A DNA stretch of 55,429 bases, taken from assembly GCA_024711145.1 (NCBI GenBank), contig JANJTJ010000051.1, positions 1-55,429 of the forward strand, read 5' to 3'. Origin of the DNA: Balneolales bacterium. GTDB taxonomy: Bacteria; Bacteroidota; Rhodothermia; Balneolales; HLUCCA01. This document shows positions 26,183 through 32,303 of the stretch, piece after piece (within the stretch, counting starts at the first letter, position 1; each line of letters begins with the position of its first letter). Position numbers and translations under genes: made by a program. The notes beneath the pieces were generated by a model. It saw only the letters and a program-made list of their open reading frames with translations, had not been told where the DNA came from and searched no databases.

Positions 26183-27898
26183 CTATCGGTGTTTGATCAC
26201 CAACAGGGTGATGTCGTCGGAGTATTTGTCGTGCGTGAAACGCCGCACATCTTCGACCACGGCATTGAGTATGTCGGCCGCAGAAAGCACCCGGTTCTTC
26301 ATCAACACATCCAGGAGCCGTTCCTCGCCATATTCCTCATCGGCGGGGTCCATGGCTTCGGATACGCCGTCCGTGTACAGGGCGATCAGATCGCCCGGCC
26401 CCAAGTGCAGGGTACCGCTGCTGTAGGGTACGAAAGTGGGCATGGCACCCAACAACATGCCTCCTTCGGCCAACGGTATGGGATCCTCTCCGGCCCGCAG
26501 GAGGAACGGAGGGTTGTGCCCGGCGTTCACGTATTCGAATACTCCGGTGGCGGAATCGAACCTGGCCCAGAAGAAACTGATGAATTTGTCGCTGGGCGTA
26601 TTCTTGTAGATGACGTCGTTGATCTTGCCGGTGATTTCGCAGATGCCCCGCTCCAACGGAGTGAGAATGTGCAACATGGCCTGAAGGTTGGCCATGAGCA
26701 ACGAGGCCGGAATGCCTTTTCCGGTCACATCGGCTATGGCCAGATACAGTTCGTCGCCCCGGCGGACGGCATCGTAATAATCGCCCCCGACCTGCCGGCT
26801 CGATACGTTCATGGCCGCCAGATCGAGGCGGTCGTCCTTGGGCAAAGGGTTGGGCAACAAACGCTCCTGGATGGTCCGCGCGATGCTGAGCTCTTCTTCG
26901 ATGCGCTCTTTTTCGATCCGCTCGCGCAACAGGTCGGTCTTCTGTACCGACAGCAAGGCCAGGTTGCCCAGGGAGCTGAGGAAATTGAAATCGGATTCGG
27001 AATAGGGGTCGCCGGTCGCCCGCGGCCCTACGGCCAGAATGGCCCGTTCATCCTGCAGGCTGAGGGTGACAACCGCCTGCAACCCGTTCTCGGCCAACAA
27101 GTCGGATTCCTGCCGGAGCCGGTCTCCCACGTGATGGTGGCCGTCGGGCAGGTCCAGCAGGTAGGTCATGCCGGCTTCGTCGGGCAACTGTTTCAACCCG
27201 TTGTGTACCAAGCACTCGGGTGCTTCGGCCCGACGTTTTTTGACGAAGAGGAAGCTCCGGATGAACATCTGCCCCAACAGGGCGAACTTGAAGACCCGCA
27301 GCATGGGGTCGCGGTCTACCGTGGCGTTGAACTCTTTGCTCAGATCGAACAGGGTATGCAGTTCCTGCACTTTCCGATCCAATTGCAGGTTGGTCTGCCT
27401 CAGCTCGCGCACCAGCAGGGAGTTGGATATGGCAACGGCGGAAATGTTGACCAGGTTCTCCAGGAATTCGATCTCCCGGTCGGAGTAGGGCTGCTTGGAG
27501 GCCTTGTCGCCGATTACCAGGAACCCCATGTGCTGGGCCCGGGTGCGCAATTGGAACAGATGGGGCAACCCGTTGCCCGCCAAGAGCTCGGGGAACTCGG
27601 AATGCGAGGCGTCCAGATAGACGGTGTCGCCGTAGGTGCTGGGGTCGGGCAAGGGCAGTTCCTGCCCTTCGTGGAACGGCGTACGGCCTTTGTTCTTGGC
27701 CACCCGGAACTTGCGGTCGGTGGGGTCGCGCAGGAGTATGGCGGCCTTGGGCGCGAACAACTTGCCCATGGAGATGAGCAACAGGTTGTTCAGCACGAAA
27801 TCCAGATCGGTGCTCTCGATGAGCATCCGGCTGGTATCGAGCAAGGTCTTCAGTTCGAAGCGCGCGTGCCTGCCGTCCAAAGGATCCGCTTCGGCCAT
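26183..27898 (-). CDS. GAF-domain PP2C-type serine phosphatase (RsbU-like)
   Basis: 571 residues from ATG at 27898. Two GAF-like sensor domains (about 15-165 and 190-345), a short coiled coil (ERIEKERIEEELSIARTIQE), then an SpoIIE/PP2C phosphatase domain. Metal-binding aspartates are visible in YLAIADVTGKGIPASL, ALYTDGVSEAMDP and SDDITLLVIKH. Phosphatases of this kind dephosphorylate an RsbV-type STAS protein and so release a partner from the RsbW kinase. Third gene of the rsbV-rsbW-rsbU-like operon (5-bp gap). The GAF domains suggest response to a small ligand or redox state, but no sigma factor is encoded nearby. Confidence 0.92.
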   Translation of the reverse strand: MAEADPLDGRHARFELKTLLDTSRMLIESTDLDFVLNNLLLISMGKLFAPKAAILLRDPTDRKFRVAKNKGRTPFHEGQELPLPDPSTYGDTVYLDASHSEFPELLAGNGLPHLFQLRTRAQHMGFLVIGDKASKQPYSDREIEFLENLVNISAVAISNSLLVRELRQTNLQLDRKVQELHTLFDLSKEFNATVDRDPMLRVFKFALLGQMFIRSFLFVKKRRAEAPECLVHNGLKQLPDEAGMTYLLDLPDGHHHVGDRLRQESDLLAENGLQAVVTLSLQDERAILAVGPRATGDPYSESDFNFLSSLGNLALLSVQKTDLLRERIEKERIEEELSIARTIQERLLPNPLPKDDRLDLAAMNVSSRQVGGDYYDAVRRGDELYLAIADVTGKGIPASLLMANLQAMLHILTPLERGICEITGKINDVIYKNTPSDKFISFFWARFDSATGVFEYVNAGHNPPFLLRAGEDPIPLAEGGMLLGAMPTFVPYSSGTLHLGPGDLIALYTDGVSEAMDPADEEYGEERLLDVLMKNRVLSAADILNAVVEDVRRFTHDKYSDDITLLVIKHR

Positions 27899-27903
27899 GC
27901 GGA

Positions 27904-28323
27904 TCAGAGATGCTTGGTGAGGACGATCTCGTTCAACGACCCCTGCTTCCGGTACTCGACTTCATCCATGAGTTTGTGGATGAGGAATACGCCTACACCA
28001 CCCCGCTTCCGCATCTTGATGCGTTCCTCGATGTTGGGCTCCTGGTACCCGTCCGGGTTGAAGCTCCGCCCCGAATCGGATATGACGACATGGATGGTGC
28101 GGGGGTCGGTCTTCACTTCGATGCTCACCCACTGGCTTTCGTCGAAGTCGTAGGCATGCTTGATGACGTTCGTGTAGGCCTCATCCACCGCCAACCGGAT
28201 GCGGTCGATGTCTTCCGTGTTGAACCCGTGCGCTTCCGCATGCGACGCCACGAAATCGCGCACGGCGGCGATGTTGGCCGTGGTGGCGTGAACGCGGAGG
28301 GTATGGGTTTTCGGCTTCGACAC
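27904..28323 (-). CDS. RsbW/SpoIIAB-like anti-sigma serine kinase
   Basis: 139 residues from GTG at 28323. GHKL ATPase motifs: N-box IRLAVDEAYTNVIKHAYDF (Glu, Asn), G1-type VISDSGRSFNPDG, and G2-type GGVGVFLIHKLMDEVEY. This is the compact HATPase_c_2 form found in anti-sigma kinases. It is expected to phosphorylate the STAS protein encoded 5 bp upstream and to sequester an unknown partner (sigma factor or enzyme). Ends 5 bp before the RsbU-like gene. Confidence 0.93.
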   Translation of the reverse strand: MSKPKTHTLRVHATTANIAAVRDFVASHAEAHGFNTEDIDRIRLAVDEAYTNVIKHAYDFDESQWVSIEVKTDPRTIHVVISDSGRSFNPDGYQEPNIEERIKMRKRGGVGVFLIHKLMDEVEYRKQGSLNEIVLTKHL

Positions 28324-28328
28324 GGGGC

Positions 28329-28676
28329 TCAGGAGGAGAACTTGGCAACAGCTTCGGTTTCATCGTCCAAAATGTCGTACAAGGCCGGAAAACCCAGCAA
28401 ATCGAATACGTTGTACACTTTGGGCGAGAGATTGGAAAGTTTGATGTCGCCTCCGGTTCCCCGTACATCCTCGATGTAGGCCATGAAAACGCCCAGGCCG
28501 GCCGAAGAGATGTACTGCAACTCCGCACAGTTGACCACGATGCGGGTTCGGTTGCGCCCGATGAGCGCCTTGAACGCGTCTTCGAGCTGGGTCGCCGTGT
28601 GGGCGTCCAACTCTCCGTCGATTTCGAGGATGTCGAGGTCCCCACTGTTGCGGGACCGGATAAGGAATTGACTCAT
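28329..28676 (-). CDS. STAS anti-anti-sigma factor (RsbV-like)
   Basis: 115 residues from ATG at 28676 (MSQFLIRSRNSGDLDILEID). A single STAS domain with the conserved phosphorylation site in LQYISSAGLGVFMAYIE; the serine of the SSAG motif is the target of RsbW-type kinases. First gene of the partner-switching operon, with a matching promoter at 28714-28745. When dephosphorylated by the RsbU-like phosphatase it should bind the kinase and free the kinase's partner. Confidence 0.94.
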   Translation of the reverse strand: MSQFLIRSRNSGDLDILEIDGELDAHTATQLEDAFKALIGRNRTRIVVNCAELQYISSAGLGVFMAYIEDVRGTGGDIKLSNLSPKVYNVFDLLGFPALYDILDDETEAVAKFSS

Positions 28677-28713
28677 GGGTTCGGTTCGGTTGGTTCCGTC
28701 AGGATCGGGCGGC

Positions 28714-28745
28714 CAATCATACAAGCTTCAGGAACCAATATCAAC
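28714..28745 (-). promoter_or_regulatory. Promoter of the rsbV-rsbW-rsbU-like operon
   Basis: On the minus strand GTTG (28745-28742), 20 bp, then TATGATTG (28721-28714), close to the Bacteroidota TTTG-N19-21-TAnnTTTG consensus. It is flanked by the inverted repeat CCGTCAGG (28696-28703) and CCTGACGG (28753-28760), so a regulator may bind on both sides. Confidence 0.45.
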
Positions 28746-28787
28746 GACAAGACCTGACGGCTACGAAGTTCCGTGAGGTCGGTTTCG

Positions 28788-28823
28788 AAAAAAATAAGGC
28801 ACCCCATCGTCAGATCGGGTGCC
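28788..28823 (-). terminator. Intrinsic terminator of the SPOR lipoprotein pair
   Basis: Stem GGCACCC (28798-28804) with GGGTGCC (28817-28823), 12-nt loop, followed on the minus strand by a T-rich tract (28797-28788). It lies about 100 bp after the stop of the SPOR gene at 28926. Confidence 0.75.
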
Positions 28824-28925
28824 TTTGCTATTCATCAAGAGAGACGCTACAGGAGCGCGCCGGATAGTAGCGATGGAACCCCCTTCCATGAAAGTAAAAA
28901 GGGGATAAAGGAATGCGAATTTGCA

Positions 28926-29414
28926 TCAAGGCCGCTCTTGCACCGGAAAACTGCCGATTCCGAAACGTTGGTTGATGCGGTCGGCCTCGGTTCGTGTGGC
29001 GGCGTACCCGTCGTAACCGAACAGGCGCACGGCGTACGGGTAGGTACTGGTTTGCGGGTCGCGCCGGATGATCCGCACGTCTTCGAACCCCCGGGCGGTC
29101 CATTCGCGAACGCTGCGTTCGGCATCCGGTTCGGTTGCGAATGCACCGACCTGGATCGAGTGCGGATACATGGCCTGCGTTTGCGGGGCGGCCGGTGGCG
29201 GTTGTTCCTGCGGCACCGTGTCGGCCGTTACGGTGGTCCGGCCATGGATGCGGTCCTGGCTTTCAGCCTTGATCCGTTCCAATGTTTCGGGCACTTTCGC
29301 TTCTTCGGCCTGCACCGCCGCACTCAGCTTGGCGTCTTCTTGCTGTTTGATGGCGGTTTCGTCCGCACCGCAGGAAGCGGCCAGAACGAGCAGGATGAGG
29401 ATGGATGCGCGCAT
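28926..29414 (-). CDS. SPOR-domain lipoprotein
   Basis: 162 residues from ATG at 29414. Lipobox LLVLAASC with Cys15. A charged and Pro/Thr-rich linker (about 20-80) leads to a C-terminal SPOR domain: HSIQVGAFATEPDAERSVRE, then GFEDVRIIRR and YAVRLFGYDGYAATRTEADR. SPOR domains bind denuded glycan strands at the division septum. It lies 5 bp downstream of a second SPOR lipoprotein (29420-29842), so the two form a small operon ending at the terminator 28788-28823. Confidence 0.87.
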   Translation of the reverse strand: MRASILILLVLAASCGADETAIKQQEDAKLSAAVQAEEAKVPETLERIKAESQDRIHGRTTVTADTVPQEQPPPAAPQTQAMYPHSIQVGAFATEPDAERSVREWTARGFEDVRIIRRDPQTSTYPYAVRLFGYDGYAATRTEADRINQRFGIGSFPVQERP

Positions 29415-29419
29415 AAGTC

Positions 29420-29842
29420 TCAATGTACGTCGGGATTCACCCACCCTCTGATGCCGTACTTGGTGCGGACTTCGGTCAGCAGCCGGTCGGCCATGTCGGC
29501 CCTGTTGAAGCGCCCGAGCATGACTCGGAACCATATTTCGCCGGTGGATTCATCGCCGGCTTTGACCACATGGGCGTGTCGGTATCCGCGCGATATCCAC
29601 AATTTGCGGTCGGTTTCGGCGGCTTCTTCCGATCTCCAAGCCCCGACTTGCACGGCCACCGCACCCGCTTCGGCATAAACGATGGGGTCGTTTCCGGAGC
29701 TTCCGCCGGCCTCGGCCGGGGTTTCCGTCGTGCCGACCACGGTGGTGTCGGTAGTGGCAGGGGCGGCGGTCTCAACCACCTCGGTTTTCCGTCCGCACGC
29801 AACGGCGGCGATCACAAACAGGACGATAAAGGAAGTTCGCAT
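29420..29842 (-). CDS. SPOR-domain lipoprotein (tandem paralogue)
   Basis: 140 residues from ATG at 29842. Lipobox VIAAVAC with Cys16, a Thr/Glu-rich linker (TTDTTVVGTTETPAEAGG), then a SPOR domain with AVAVQVGAWRSEEAAETDRK, WFRVMLGRFNRADMADRLL and a terminal YGIRGWVNP. Same architecture as the downstream gene but with diverged sequence, suggesting an old tandem duplication. It is divergent from the YciI-like gene at 29921, sharing a 78-bp upstream region. Confidence 0.85.
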   Translation of the reverse strand: MRTSFIVLFVIAAVACGRKTEVVETAAPATTDTTVVGTTETPAEAGGSSGNDPIVYAEAGAVAVQVGAWRSEEAAETDRKLWISRGYRHAHVVKAGDESTGEIWFRVMLGRFNRADMADRLLTEVRTKYGIRGWVNPDVH

Positions 29843-29920
29843 AGGAGAGTCGTTGGGTACACAAGGATGGTCCATCCCATTAAACCCATTTTTATCTTCA
29901 ATATCAAACCCGGTTCCCAC

Positions 29921-30217
29921 ATGACCTATCATATCCTCGCATTCGACCACGAAGACGCCGACGCCCTGGACCGCCGCATGGCCGCCCGTACCGCACATCT
30001 GCAGGGTGCCCAAGCCGCCGAAGCGGCCGGCACACTGAAATTCGGCGGTGCCATCCTGTCGGCCGAAGGCCGCATGATCGGCTCGGCCATGGTGATGGAA
30101 GCGGCCGACGAGGCCGAGCTGCTGGCCCGCCTGCATGCCGATCCCTACTGGACCGGCCGGGTATGGAGCCGTTTCGAGATCCGCCCCTACCGCCTGGCCA
30201 TACCGGCTCAGAAATAA
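29921..30217 (+). CDS. YciI-like protein
   Basis: 98 residues from ATG at 29921. Small alpha/beta (ferredoxin-like) protein with the YCII pattern: YHILAFDHEDADALDRRMAA, RTAHLQGAQAAEAAGTLKFG, GSAMVMEAADEAELLARLHA, then DPYWTGRVW. The His in RxAHL and the DP(Y/F) near the C-terminus are conserved in the family. Exact function unknown, often dioxygenase- or dehydratase-linked. The last 10 bp overlap the end of the convergent gene at 30208. A TATCTTC element at 29893-29899 may be its -7 box. Confidence 0.85.
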   Translation: MTYHILAFDHEDADALDRRMAARTAHLQGAQAAEAAGTLKFGGAILSAEGRMIGSAMVMEAADEAELLARLHADPYWTGRVWSRFEIRPYRLAIPAQK

Positions 30218-30987
30218 ACGCCTACGCCGGCCGAAAGGGTGTTGAAATCCACCCCGGCGATGTCCAGCCATTGGTGACCCAACGTGAACCGTACGGGACC
30301 CTTGTGCACGCCCAACCGGATGATGGTGTTCTCCACGGAGGCATACTCATGCCCCATGGTGCCGCTGTAGAAGGAGAGGGAAACCGGTTTCAGGAGGTAC
30401 CAATCCATATAGACACCCAACTCGGGGCCGTCGAACCGGTCGCCACCCATGCGCAGGTTGCGGTATCCGATCATGAGCCCGGCATCGCCGTTGGGCATGA
30501 ACCGGAACTTGCGGCCACCGGCGATGAGGAACTGATGGATGCCGTAGTCGGCAATGGCTTCCTTCTGATAATCGTACCGGCCGTTGAGTACCCAATACCC
30601 CGCATGCCAGCGCAGATCGGCCGCCCGCTGCTCCATGGCCAACCGCCCTTGCGGCATGCTCATGTTGATGTGCGTTTCGGTAAGGAACAATCGGGACGGG
30701 GCATCATCCTCGAAACTCCGGATGCCTCTGAAGGTGGCCCGCTGGAATGGATAGGCCGTGTACCCCATGCGGGTTTCGGCCGGGCTCATCGGGCGGAAAT
30801 AGAACAGTTCGGGTAGGATGTCGAGCGACAACTCGATCGCGGACCAAACGAACGAGTATTCCCCCTCCGAATCGCTTTCGCCTTTCATGCGGTCGCGTGC
30901 TTCGTCGGTTCGGGATTGAGCCGCCGCCCAAGCGGGCAACACCAGCAGGATGGCGGTGGCAAGCAGTAGGTATCGGTGCGTTTTCAT
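30208..30987 (-). CDS. Predicted outer-membrane beta-barrel protein
   Basis: 259 residues from ATG at 30987. Signal peptide MKTHRYLLLATAILLVLPAW, then AAAQ. The mature part has alternating hydrophobic strands (AGYWVLNGRYDYQ, KFRFMPNGDAGLMIGYRN, VYMDWYLLKPVSLSFYSG) and ends in NTLSAGVGVYF, with the terminal Phe expected of outer-membrane proteins. The N-terminal segment contains a charged stretch after the signal. No specific family recognised. Its end overlaps the YciI-like gene by 10 bp tail-to-tail. Confidence 0.7.
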   Translation of the reverse strand: MKTHRYLLLATAILLVLPAWAAAQSRTDEARDRMKGESDSEGEYSFVWSAIELSLDILPELFYFRPMSPAETRMGYTAYPFQRATFRGIRSFEDDAPSRLFLTETHINMSMPQGRLAMEQRAADLRWHAGYWVLNGRYDYQKEAIADYGIHQFLIAGGRKFRFMPNGDAGLMIGYRNLRMGGDRFDGPELGVYMDWYLLKPVSLSFYSGTMGHEYASVENTIIRLGVHKGPVRFTLGHQWLDIAGVDFNTLSAGVGVYF

Positions 30988-31077
30988 GCGGTCGGGTACG
31001 GATATCCCTTGGTTGAAAGATACGTAAGTGCGTAAAAATCAACCTCGCATGATGATGCAAGTCCGCGTGGGGATGCG

Positions 31078-31094
31078 TATATTTGTTTGAACAA
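31078..31094 (+). promoter_or_regulatory. Promoter -7 element with overlapping MarR-type palindrome
   Basis: TATATTTG (31078-31085) matches the Bacteroidota -7 consensus TAnnTTTG. It overlaps a 12-bp palindrome TTGTT-TG-AACAA (31083-31094), the kind of site MarR proteins bind, 24 bp before the marR start. No clear -33 TTTG is visible. Confidence 0.45.
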
Positions 31095-31117
31095 CTAATA
31101 AAGACGGAGAGACGGCC

Positions 31118-31570
31118 ATGGCACGAATCGAAGATGAGATCAAGCAATACCGGTTCCGCTCCGAGGAACAACGGGCTATGATCAATCTGGTATACACCTA
31201 CAACCATGTGAACAACCGGCTTACGGGCCTATTGGCCGAGTTCGGTCTTACCCCGCAGCAATTCAACATCCTGCGCATCCTGAGGGGGCAGCACCCGAAC
31301 CCATGCACCAACAATCTGATCAAAGACCGGATGTTGGACAAGAACTCGGATGTCACCCGCATCATCGACCGCATGATCAAGACCGGATTGGTGACCCGCA
31401 CCTCCTGTTCCAAGGATCGTCGGCGGGTGGACATCACCATCACCGACAAGGGCATGGCCCAGTTGGCCGTCATCGATCAGAAAGACCAGGTGGCCGATTC
31501 GGTATTCTCGCATCTGACCCAGGACGAGCTGACCCATTTGAACGCCTTGTTGGACAAAGTGCGGGATTGA
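31118..31570 (+). CDS. MarR-family regulator (MhqR-like)
   Basis: 150 residues from ATG at 31118. Winged helix-turn-helix: GLTPQQFNILRILRGQHPNP, LIKDRMLDKNSDVTRIIDRM, then the wing RTSCSKDRRRVDITITDKG. Its gene is 1 bp from an MhqD-like hydrolase, the same pairing as the MhqR-mhqD quinone/electrophile response of Firmicutes. It probably represses the pair from the palindrome at 31083-31094. A cysteine (CTNNL, and CSKD in the wing) is available for oxidation or thiol modification, but whether it senses anything cannot be read. Confidence 0.92.
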   Translation: MARIEDEIKQYRFRSEEQRAMINLVYTYNHVNNRLTGLLAEFGLTPQQFNILRILRGQHPNPCTNNLIKDRMLDKNSDVTRIIDRMIKTGLVTRTSCSKDRRRVDITITDKGMAQLAVIDQKDQVADSVFSHLTQDELTHLNALLDKVRD

Positions 31571-31571
31571 T

Positions 31572-32174
31572 ATGCGCCACGTATATGAACCCGGCGTTTC
31601 GGGCCGTACCTGGGTGCTTTTCCATGGCACGGGCGGCACCGAATCGGATCTGATACCCTGGGTGCGGAGTTTGGCACCTGAAGACGGCGTTCTGGGAATC
31701 CGCGGCAATGTGTCGGAAGGCGGGGCATCGCGTTATTTCAGGCGCTTGGCCGAAGGCGTGTTCGACCTGGACGATCTGCGGTACCGCGCGAACGAGACGG
31801 CATCCTTTTTGGACCAGGCCTATGCCGAGTACGGCATCGACGCGGGGTCTGGCATCGCCATCGGATATTCGAACGGGGCCAACATCATCAGTGCCATGCA
31901 GTTCCTGCATCCGGCCCGGTTCAGGGCGGTCGCATTGATGCGGCCCATGGTACCTCTGGTGCCGGCCGATGCGCCGGACCTGAGCGGTACCCATACCTGG
32001 ATGGGCGTGGGCCGATGGGATCCGCTCTCGCCGCCAGGCGAACCGGATCGCCTGCAGGCGTTGTACCTTGGGTACGGTTCGACCGTGAACCGATATGATG
32101 CGGAAGCCGGCCACGAACCCACCCGTGGCGATTTGCAGTCGTTGGCCGAATGGGCGGCGGTTGTTCCGAAGTGA
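31572..32174 (+). CDS. MhqD-like carboxylesterase / phospholipase family hydrolase
   Basis: 200 residues from ATG at 31572. Alpha/beta hydrolase: VLFHGTGGTESDLIPW (oxyanion region), LGIRGNVSEGGASRYFRRLA, nucleophile Ser in IAIGYSNGANI, acid Asp probably in GVGRWDPLSP, and His in AGHEPTRGD. The GNVxExGxxRxFRR segment matches MhqD-type esterases that respond to quinones and electrophiles. It forms an operon with the MarR gene (1-bp gap). The TGA stop overlaps the 3' end of the tRNA-Arg gene on the other strand. Confidence 0.9.
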   Translation: MRHVYEPGVSGRTWVLFHGTGGTESDLIPWVRSLAPEDGVLGIRGNVSEGGASRYFRRLAEGVFDLDDLRYRANETASFLDQAYAEYGIDAGSGIAIGYSNGANIISAMQFLHPARFRAVALMRPMVPLVPADAPDLSGTHTWMGVGRWDPLSPPGEPDRLQALYLGYGSTVNRYDAEAGHEPTRGDLQSLAEWAAVVPK

Positions 32175-32244
32175 CCCGATCCGGGCTCGAACCGGAATCT
32201 AAAACTTAGGAGGTTTTCGTTCTATCCTGTTGAACTATCGGGTC
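32172..32244 (-). tRNA. tRNA-Arg (anticodon CCU)
   Basis: 73-nt cloverleaf on the minus strand: acceptor GACCCGA / TCGGGTC, D-stem GTTC/GAAC, anticodon stem AAAAC/GTTTT with loop CTCCTAA, T-arm TCCGG-TTCGAGC-CCGGA, discriminator A. CCA is not encoded. Its 3' end overlaps the stop codon of the hydrolase gene on the plus strand by 3 nt. TAACTTTC at 32264-32257 is a possible -7 box. Confidence 0.95.
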
Positions 32245-32303
32245 CTGGCCGGAGCGGAAAGTTACGGAAACCCCGCCCGGGTCGGGGCGTAGCGCGCCGC
32301 CCT

